DNA of 20,221 nt, taken from positions 1 through 20,221 of the forward strand of contig JBQCCP010000167.1 in assembly GCA_051962095.1 (NCBI GenBank), given 5' to 3'. Origin of the DNA: 66-474 sp051962095 (lineage in GTDB: Bacteria > Pseudomonadota > Gammaproteobacteria > Xanthomonadales > Rhodanobacteraceae). Both the position numbers and the translations under genes were made by a program. Shown piece after piece: positions 14,961 to 20,221 of the stretch. Under the pieces are notes generated by a model that saw only the letters and a list, made by a program, of their open reading frames with translations, was not told where the DNA came from and did no database searches. Numbering within the stretch: the first letter of the stretch is position 1; the number at the start of each line of letters is the position of its first letter.

Positions 14961-15928
14961 GCGTGTTGCTCCAGAAAAACCTCGACTTCGGCGAGCGCAG
15001 GCATCGCCGCGAACGAGCCTGCGCGGGTCACGGCCAGCGCACCGCAGGCCGAGGCGAAGCGCAACGTGGAGTCGAGCCGACTCGTGTCTGCGACGAACGA
15101 TTGGAATGTTGCGGCAGCAAGCCCGGCTTTCGCGAACTGATACAGGCATCCGCCCACGAAAGCATCGCCGGCGCCGGTGGTGTCGACCGCGCGTACCGGA
15201 AATGTGCGTCGTTCACCCCTCGCGTGCGGCATGAACCAGCGCGCTGCGCGCTCGCCATCGGTCACGAGCACGAGTTTGGCATGTGCGTTCCACAGTCGCG
15301 CGAACACCGCGTCTTCATGGCCCGTCGAGGCTGCAAGGAACGCAAGCTCTTCCGCACTCAGTTTCACGAAGTCGGCCAGCTCGAGCGCACGCCAGATGGT
15401 GGGCGCGGGATCTTCGCCGCGCGGCCACAGCGGCGGACGCAGGTTCATGTCGTAGCTGACCGGCGCGCCGGCGTTGCGCGCGTGCGCCATGCCCTGCAGC
15501 GTGACGGCCGCCGAATCGGGCTCGCTCATGCTGCAAGAGCCCGCGTGGAAAATCGTGCCGCCGGCAAAAATCGACGCATCGAAATCGGTATCGCGGAACA
15601 GCAGGTCCGCCGCGGGCGGACGGTAGAAACTGAAATCGCGCTCGCCATTGGCGGCATGCGAGACGAACGCGAGCGCCGTGTTGGCGGCATCGGTGCGGCG
15701 CGCGTGCGTGGTGTCCACGCCGGCCGCGTCGAGTTCCCGCAGCAGCAGGTCGCCGAACATGTCTTGACCGAACATGCCGACGAACGCTGCGCGTCCACCC
15801 AATCGCGCGACCGCGACGGCGACATTGGCCGGCGCGCCGCCCGGGTGGGCGGTGAACACCGGTGCGGCGCCAGAGGGCGTGCCGTGGAAGTCGATCAGCG
15901 CCTCGCCGAAACAGCAGACGGTGTTCAT
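14957..15928 (-). CDS. PfkB-family carbohydrate kinase, probable fructokinase
   Basis: A 323-residue ribokinase-fold kinase. It begins M-N-T-V-C-C-F-G-E-A-L-I-D-F, typical of fructokinases. The first PfkB signature is at residues 29-45 (P-G-G-A-P-A-N-V-A-V-A-V-A-R-L-G-G). The second (D-T-T-G-A-G-D-A-F-V-G-G) carries the catalytic base Asp255. It should phosphorylate fructose, produced by the adjacent AGE enzyme, to fructose 6-phosphate for glycolysis. It overlaps the permease upstream (ATGA at 15925-15928) and the AGE gene downstream by 4 bases each. The frame is open further upstream, but that stretch is antisense-free shadow over the permease gene. 2-keto-3-deoxygluconate or another sugar acid is a less likely substrate. 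Confidence 0.9.
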   Translation of the reverse strand: MNTVCCFGEALIDFHGTPSGAAPVFTAHPGGAPANVAVAVARLGGRAAFVGMFGQDMFGDLLLRELDAAGVDTTHARRTDAANTALAFVSHAANGERDFSFYRPPAADLLFRDTDFDASIFAGGTIFHAGSCSMSEPDSAAVTLQGMAHARNAGAPVSYDMNLRPPLWPRGEDPAPTIWRALELADFVKLSAEELAFLAASTGHEDAVFARLWNAHAKLVLVTDGERAARWFMPHARGERRTFPVRAVDTTGAGDAFVGGCLYQFAKAGLAAATFQSFVADTSRLDSTLRFASACGALAVTRAGSFAAMPALAEVEVFLEQHA

Positions 15929-17214
15929 GCGACGCGCGAACCCTTCAGGCCGTAATAGATGATGTAGAGATAGCAGACGAGCGGCAGCACATAGGCGTGG
16001 TGCACACCGACGTGATCGGCGATCGCACCCTGCGCCAGCGGAATGATTGCGCCGCCCACGATCGCCATCACCAGCAGGCTGGAAACCTTGCCGGTCAGCG
16101 GTCCGAACTTCTCGATGCCCAGCGTGAAGATGTTCGGGAACATGATCGAATTGAACAGGCCGATCGCGACCACGCTCCACAATGCGATGTGGCCGAAGGT
16201 GAGCATGGTGGTGATCACCAACAGCGCGGCGATCGCCGCGTTGAAGGCCAGCAGCTTGCGCGTGTCGATCCGCGTCAGCAGCGCCGAGCCTATGAAGCGC
16301 CCCACCATCGCGCCGCCCCAGTACAGCGACACGTAGCCGGTGGCGGCCGCTTCGCTCATGTGTCCGATATCAGGCAGCGAAAGATAGTTCACCATGAAAC
16401 TGCCAATCGACACTTCGGCGCCCACGTACACAAAGATCGCCAGCATCCCGAACCATACACGCGGCAGCTTCAGCGCATCGGCAAAGCGATGCTGCGAGTC
16501 GTCCGCCGCGGCGGTGTTCTCCAGTTGCGGCAGGCGGCAAAGCCACACCACGATCGCCAGCACGAACAGCACGATCGCGATGCCGATGTACGGGCCCTGC
16601 ACGACGTGTGCCTGCTGCGCCTTGTAGGCGGCCTGCGCGGCGGGCGAGAGTTGGGCCAGCTCCGCCGCGCCCAGCACCGCGGCCGAGAGAATCAGGAATC
16701 CGCCCAGCTTCGGCGCGATCGTGGTGCCCAAGGAGTTCAGCGCCTGGGCAAGGTTGAGTCGCGCGGAGGCGTAGCGCGCCGCGCCTAGAAGGCTCACGTA
16801 CGGGTTGGCCGCGACCTGCAGCAGCGTAATCCCGCTGGCCAGCACGAAGAACGCGAGCAGGAACAACGGATACGACTGCGCCTGTGCCGCGGGCAGGAAC
16901 AGCAGCGCGCCTATGCCGGTGACGATCAGTCCGATGATGATGCTGGCGCGATAACCCCAGTGCGCCAGCACCTTGCCCGACGGCAGCGACATGATGAAGT
17001 ACGCACCGAAGAAGGTGAACTGGACCAGCATCACCTCGGTATAGTTGAGCGTGAACACCGACTTGAGGTGCGGGATCAGCACGTCGTTGAGCGCGGTGAT
17101 GAAGCCCCACATGAAGAAGATAGTGGTCATCACACCCATCGCGACACGGGTGCTGGTGCCGCGGCCGGCAGGCGCCGCCGCCGTCAGGTGCTCGCTCGAA
17201 GAAGTCGGGTTCAT
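15925..17214 (-). CDS. FucP/GGP-family major facilitator sugar permease
   Basis: A 429-residue, 12-helix MFS protein of the fucose/glucose/galactose:H+ symporter family. Family blocks are M-T-T-I-F-F-M-W-G-F-I-T-A-L-N-D (TM1), F-T-F-F-G-A-Y-F-I-M-S-L-P-S-G, L-L-Q-V-A-A-N-P-Y-V, and L-N-L-A-Q-A-L-N-S-L-G-T. A 35-45 residue cytoplasmic loop lies in the middle, as in FucP. It would import a free hexose released in the periplasm. Context favours mannose (kinase and isomerase downstream), although fucose is possible given the fucose-dehydrogenase-like gene divergent to the operon. The start overlaps the CutC stop (ATGA at 17211-17214). Confidence 0.9.
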   Translation of the reverse strand: MNPTSSSEHLTAAAPAGRGTSTRVAMGVMTTIFFMWGFITALNDVLIPHLKSVFTLNYTEVMLVQFTFFGAYFIMSLPSGKVLAHWGYRASIIIGLIVTGIGALLFLPAAQAQSYPLFLLAFFVLASGITLLQVAANPYVSLLGAARYASARLNLAQALNSLGTTIAPKLGGFLILSAAVLGAAELAQLSPAAQAAYKAQQAHVVQGPYIGIAIVLFVLAIVVWLCRLPQLENTAAADDSQHRFADALKLPRVWFGMLAIFVYVGAEVSIGSFMVNYLSLPDIGHMSEAAATGYVSLYWGGAMVGRFIGSALLTRIDTRKLLAFNAAIAALLVITTMLTFGHIALWSVVAIGLFNSIMFPNIFTLGIEKFGPLTGKVSSLLVMAIVGGAIIPLAQGAIADHVGVHHAYVLPLVCYLYIIYYGLKGSRVA

Positions 17215-17981
17215 CGTGGAAGATTCCTGTCGGTCGGGTGCGACGATGATGACAGCGTCCGCAGCGCGTCGACGCGGGCGCGCACTTCGGCCGCGTCGGT
17301 TTGCCAGTGGGTATCACCCATTTCGCCTAGCATCGGCGCCGGCTGATCCATGCGCGTGGTCATGCGCTTCTTGGCGGAGGCGTGGAATTCGCGCGCGCCG
17401 GTGGCTTGGGCGATCGCCGCGATGTTGTGCGCGTAGATGCCGCCGCCGGGCATGATCGTGATGCGTCCGCGCGTCCGTTCGATCAACGTGCGGATCAATG
17501 GCGCGCCGATGAGCGCGTCGGCCGCCTGGCCTGAGGTCAGCAGGCGGTTGCAACCCAGTGCAATGATCGTTTCAAGCACAAGTTCCGGCTCGCGCGCGAA
17601 ATCGAACGCGCGATGGAAGGTCACCGACATCCCGCGCGCGGCGTCCGTCAAGACCCTGCAGCGCGCCACGTCCACATCGCCATCGGCCGTCAGTACGCCG
17701 ATCACCACGCCGGCGCAGCCCAGCGATTTGCAGACTTCGATGTCGCGCCGCATTACTTCGCATTCGGTGTCGTCGAATACGAAATCGCCGGCGCGCGGGC
17801 GGATCAGCACGTGCACCGGGATGCGCAGGCGTTCGACCGCCACCGCGATGGTGGCATGTGATGGTGTGAGTCCGCCGAGTTCCAGCGCCGAACACAATTC
17901 GACGCGCGCCGCGCCGCCCGCTTCGGCGGCGAGCGCCGAGGCGACGGAGTTCGCCGCGACTTCCAGAACCGGATCGCTCAC
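17211..17981 (-). CDS. cutC: CutC-family TIM-barrel protein
   Basis: A 256-residue protein covering the whole CutC family (usual length about 240-250). It begins V-L-E-V-A-A-N-S-V-A-S-A and has the family blocks R-V-E-L-C-S-A-L-E-L-G-G-L-T-P-S, V-H-V-L-I-R-P-R-A-G-D-F, F-H-R-A-F-D, L-L-T-S-G-Q, and I-M-P-G-G-G-I. CutC was named for copper tolerance in E. coli, a role that has been questioned. Here it is fixed between a glycosylasparaginase and a sugar permease with 4-base overlaps on both sides, which argues for a sugar-related role. The start is GTG at 17979-17981, overlapping the upstream stop (GTGA). The same frame remains open far upstream, but there it only shadows the asparaginase gene. 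Confidence 0.9.
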   Translation of the reverse strand: MSDPVLEVAANSVASALAAEAGGAARVELCSALELGGLTPSHATIAVAVERLRIPVHVLIRPRAGDFVFDDTECEVMRRDIEVCKSLGCAGVVIGVLTADGDVDVARCRVLTDAARGMSVTFHRAFDFAREPELVLETIIALGCNRLLTSGQAADALIGAPLIRTLIERTRGRITIMPGGGIYAHNIAAIAQATGAREFHASAKKRMTTRMDQPAPMLGEMGDTHWQTDAAEVRARVDALRTLSSSSHPTDRNLPR

Positions 17982-19006
17982 GTGTTGAACACGCTGGCGG
18001 ATGGAATCAGTGCGCTCTGGTTTTTCACATCGCACACCGCGTACGAGAAGCCGTGCTGGATCGCGTAGCCACCGACCTCGCCGTCCTTGTTCATCGCCAG
18101 GAACGCGACCTGCGTCTTGCGCGCGGTCGACGGATGCTTGTGCAGCACGCGCAGCACCGCTTCCTTGCAGGCTTCGGTGGGCGTGCGGCCCTGGCGCATG
18201 AATTCCACCACGAGGAACGAGCCGGCGTTGCGGATCACTTCCTCGCCCATGCCGGTGGAGGTCGCCGCGCCGACTTCGCCATCGACGTACAGCCCCGCGC
18301 CGATGATCGGCGAATCGCCCACGCGGCCGCGCATCTTCCAGGCCGCGCCGCTGGTGGTGCAGGCGCCGGCCAGTTTGCCGCGCGCGTCCAGTGCGAGGAT
18401 GCCGATGGTGTCGTGGTTGTCCTTGTCGATGGGCACGCCCGTGCCGTAGTCGCGCACTTCGCTGTTGATCTCCGGCTTGTAGTGCGACGTCTTCAGCCAT
18501 TCGTGCCATGCCTTGTCGGCGGCCGGCGTCAGCAGGTTCTGTTTCTTGAATCCCTGGCTCAGTGCGAATTGCAACGCGCCCTCGCCGACCAGCAGCACGT
18601 GCGGCGTCTTTTCCATCACCAGGCGCGCGACCGAGACCGGATGTTCGATGTCTTCGAGGCAGGCCACGCCGCCGCAGTTGGCTTCGGCATCCATGATGCT
18701 GGCGTCCAGCGTGACGTGGCCGTCGCGATCGGGATAGCCGCCGAGTCCGACGCTGTGGTTCCGGATGTCGGCCTCGGGCACGCGCGCGCCGGCTTCCACG
18801 GCGTCGAGCGAATGGCCGCCCCTGGAAAGGATCGCCCACGCCGCGTGGTTCGCTGCGATGCCGAAATCCCACGTCGAGACCACGCGCACGGGTCCCTTCG
18901 TGGGCGCGCCCGAAGCGCCGGCATCCATGGCGCCAGCGACGGGCGACAGCGCCGCGGCGGCGGCGCCCAGTGCGGCGGTCTTCAGAAAGCGGCGGCGGTT
19001 GGTCAT
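17978..19006 (-). CDS. N4-(beta-N-acetylglucosaminyl)-L-asparaginase (glycosylasparaginase), exported
   Basis: A 342-residue Ntn hydrolase that cleaves the GlcNAc-Asn bond at the core of N-linked glycans. A twin-arginine signal peptide (M-T-N-R-R-R-F-L-K-T-A-A-L-G, ending near AGAMDA) indicates export of the folded protein to the periplasm. The precursor should cut itself between Asp199 and Thr200 in N-H-D-T-I-G-I-L-A-L-D, making Thr200 the N-terminal nucleophile. G-R-V-G-D-S-P-I-I-G-A-G-L-Y and G-A-A-T-S-T-G-M-G-E complete the site. The start is the ATG at 19004-19006, since the 12-residue longer form lacks sense as a Tat signal. It is the first gene of the five-gene overlapping operon. Confidence 0.92.
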   Translation of the reverse strand: MTNRRRFLKTAALGAAAAALSPVAGAMDAGASGAPTKGPVRVVSTWDFGIAANHAAWAILSRGGHSLDAVEAGARVPEADIRNHSVGLGGYPDRDGHVTLDASIMDAEANCGGVACLEDIEHPVSVARLVMEKTPHVLLVGEGALQFALSQGFKKQNLLTPAADKAWHEWLKTSHYKPEINSEVRDYGTGVPIDKDNHDTIGILALDARGKLAGACTTSGAAWKMRGRVGDSPIIGAGLYVDGEVGAATSTGMGEEVIRNAGSFLVVEFMRQGRTPTEACKEAVLRVLHKHPSTARKTQVAFLAMNKDGEVGGYAIQHGFSYAVCDVKNQSALIPSASVFNT

Positions 19007-19059
19007 GGGGGTTCTCTGAGGTGGCCGCGCGGATGATGCCATGACCGCGCGAAGGATGG

Positions 19060-19097
19060 CATGATGATAGTTGCGTATATGGAGTTATAATCCACCC
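19060..19097. promoter_or_regulatory. AT-rich divergent promoter/operator between the glycan operon and the reductase gene
   Basis: A short AT-rich island in G+C-rich surroundings separates the divergent genes. A perfect -10 hexamer TATAAT lies at 19086-19091 on the plus strand, without a good -35 match, so an activator may be required. On the minus strand TATCAT and CATATA are candidate -10 elements for the asparaginase operon. No convincing operator palindrome is seen. Confidence 0.4.
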
Positions 19098-19144
19098 ATG
19101 AAACATGCGGCTCCAACCATTTGGACGAACAAGAGCCCGGCGCC

Positions 19145-20218
19145 GTGACGACCGACGCCGCCTGCTGCGAGTCCCGCGCAGAGGGCGAAGCGGGCGCCGC
19201 TTCGACCGGAGTCGCGGTTTCGCGCGTGCGCATCGGCGGCCCGGGCTTCGGCACCGCTCCGATCGGCAACCTGTATACGGAAGTCGGCGACGACGCAGCG
19301 CAGATGGCGCTGGATCGCGCGCTGCAACTGGGCATGCGCTATTTCGACAGCGCGCCGTTCTATGGCCACGGACTGGCCGAACGCCGGTTGGGACGCGCGC
19401 TCGCGGGCGTGCCGCGGGACCGTTTCGCGGTTTCGACCAAGGTCGGGCGACGCATCGAATCCGATCCCACGCAGCGCGCACCAATCAGCGACGGCTTCGC
19501 GGTGCGCGGCAGCAAGGCGGTGTTCGACTACAGCCGCGACGGCATCCGGCGTTCATTCGAAGCCAGCCTGACGCGCCTGGGGCTGGACCACGTCGACATT
19601 CTGTTCCTGCACGACGTGGGTCGCCTGACCCACGGCGCCGATCATCCGCGCATGCTGCGACAGGCCCTCGACGAAGCGTTGCCGGCGATGGCTGCATTGC
19701 GCGCGCAGAGCGCCGTGCGCGCGGTCGGCATCGGGGTCAACGAGGTCGAGGTCTGCACGGAATTGATGCCGCGCTTCGACCTCGATTGCATCATGCTGGC
19801 GGGTCGTTACACCCTGTTCGAGCAGACCGCCGCGCTCCCGATGCTGGACGAAGCGCATCGCCGCGGGGTGAAAGTGATCGTCGCGGCACCTTACAACTCT
19901 GGCCTGCTCGGCGATCCGCATGGTCCTGGAAAAACCTACGACTACGCGCCCGCGAGTGCGGACACGCTGAAACGTGCGCATGAAATCTATGCGGTCTGCC
20001 ACGAGGAGGGCGTGGACGTGGGCGCCGCGGCGCTGCAGTTTCCGCTGGCGCATCCGGCCGTGTGCGCCGTGGTCGCGGGCATGCGCAACGTGATGGAAGT
20101 CGAAAGCGCGATCGCGCGCAGCAGCCAGTGCCTGCCCACGCGCATCTGGCCCAGGCTGCGAGGGGCCGGAATCATCGATCCGGCGGCGCCCACGCCGGCT
20201 GCGGGTGCGTCCGGATGA
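19145..20218 (+). CDS. aldo/keto reductase, L-fucose / D-threo-aldose 1-dehydrogenase type
   Basis: A (beta/alpha)8 NAD(P)-dependent oxidoreductase of about 357 residues. The catalytic tetrad is complete: Asp68 and Tyr73 (Y-F-D-S-A-P-F-Y-G-H-G), Lys99 (S-T-K-V-G-R) and His156 (L-F-L-H-D-V-G). The G-F-G-T-A-P-I-G-N-L-Y start of the fold and the 'galactose/fucose dehydrogenase' style G-H-G-L-A-E-R-R-L-G place it in the group that oxidises L-fucose or D-arabinose to the lactone. The start is uncertain. GTG at 19145 forms a 4-base GTGA overlap with a 16-codon frame (19098-19148); TTG at 19121 and later starts are possible. Its stop overlaps the next gene's ATG. It is divergent from the glycan operon and probably co-regulated through 19060-19097. 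Confidence 0.85.
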   Translation: MTTDAACCESRAEGEAGAASTGVAVSRVRIGGPGFGTAPIGNLYTEVGDDAAQMALDRALQLGMRYFDSAPFYGHGLAERRLGRALAGVPRDRFAVSTKVGRRIESDPTQRAPISDGFAVRGSKAVFDYSRDGIRRSFEASLTRLGLDHVDILFLHDVGRLTHGADHPRMLRQALDEALPAMAALRAQSAVRAVGIGVNEVEVCTELMPRFDLDCIMLAGRYTLFEQTAALPMLDEAHRRGVKVIVAAPYNSGLLGDPHGPGKTYDYAPASADTLKRAHEIYAVCHEEGVDVGAAALQFPLAHPAVCAVVAGMRNVMEVESAIARSSQCLPTRIWPRLRGAGIIDPAAPTPAAGASG

Positions 20219-20221
20219 GCG
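20215..20221 (+). CDS. first codons of the next gene (cut by window end)
   Basis: ATGAGCG at 20215 overlaps the reductase stop codon in the ATGA pattern used at the other gene junctions here. Only two codons are visible, so no product can be named. In fucose pathways a lactonase or dehydratase commonly follows the dehydrogenase. Confidence 0.4.

Noticed and set aside
13608..15955. Long plus-strand frames antisense to the hydrolase, AGE and kinase genes
   Set aside because: No recognisable domains; the genes on the other strand carry complete catalytic motifs.
17982..19484. N-terminal extension of the CutC frame to a 757-residue protein
   Set aside because: The extension is Arg/Pro-rich and lies over the asparaginase gene in another frame. 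The GTG at 17979-17981 overlaps the asparaginase stop as a coupled start.
1..20221. CRISPR array, insertion sequence or rRNA genes
   Set aside because: No regularly spaced direct repeats, transposase motifs with terminal inverted repeats, or rRNA-like sequence were seen.

Overview
The window reads as chromosome of a high-G+C gammaproteobacterium of the Xanthomonadales/Lysobacterales, most likely family Rhodanobacteraceae. This is inferred from the gene content: an Atxe2-type lasso isopeptidase with its FecI/FecR/TonB set, an AGE-type epimerase with a fructokinase and a FucP-type permease, and a Ser/Lys-tailed 'plasmid stabilization'-type protein. No species can be named from sequence alone. 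It falls into two parts separated by a sharp junction near 8343.

Left part (1-8343): the right end of an integrative element. It holds the 3' end of one lasso-peptide isopeptidase gene (2-253). A second set follows on the plus strand: ECF sigma factor (553), FecR-like anti-sigma factor (1150), TonB-dependent transducer with an STN domain (2211) and a complete lasso isopeptidase (4894). A tyrosine recombinase with all catalytic residues lies on the minus strand (7126-8214). The element ends in the 3' half of a tRNA-Thr(CGT) gene (8301-8343), followed by a strong intrinsic terminator that fits the native end of that tRNA transcript. The intact tRNA-Thr and the other end of the element should lie to the left, outside the window. 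The four-gene set looks like a sense, import and linearise system for a lasso peptide. No lasso precursor (A) or maturation enzymes (B, C) are visible here.

Right part (8344-20221): resident, higher-G+C chromosome. It begins with a small basic protein whose tail uses only six amino-acid types (8504), then a divergent NRAMP-family transporter (8979-10253, minus). Next are two MacB/FtsX-type ABC permeases without an ATPase (10391-12935, minus). Upstream of these is a near-consensus sigma-54 promoter (12976-12990) and two enhancer-like sites spaced 21 bp (13051-13092). An isochorismatase-like hydrolase follows (13109-13693, minus).

From 19006 down to 13779 runs a tight minus-strand operon whose five genes each overlap the next by 4 bases: glycosylasparaginase, CutC-family protein, FucP-type sugar permease, PfkB fructokinase and AGE-family isomerase/epimerase. 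Divergent to it is an aldo/keto reductase of the L-fucose/D-threo-aldose dehydrogenase type (19145), which overlaps the start of a further gene at 20215. Together they suggest a pathway for N-glycan sugars: GlcNAc-Asn cleavage, import of a free hexose, mannose to fructose to fructose 6-phosphate, and fucose oxidation.
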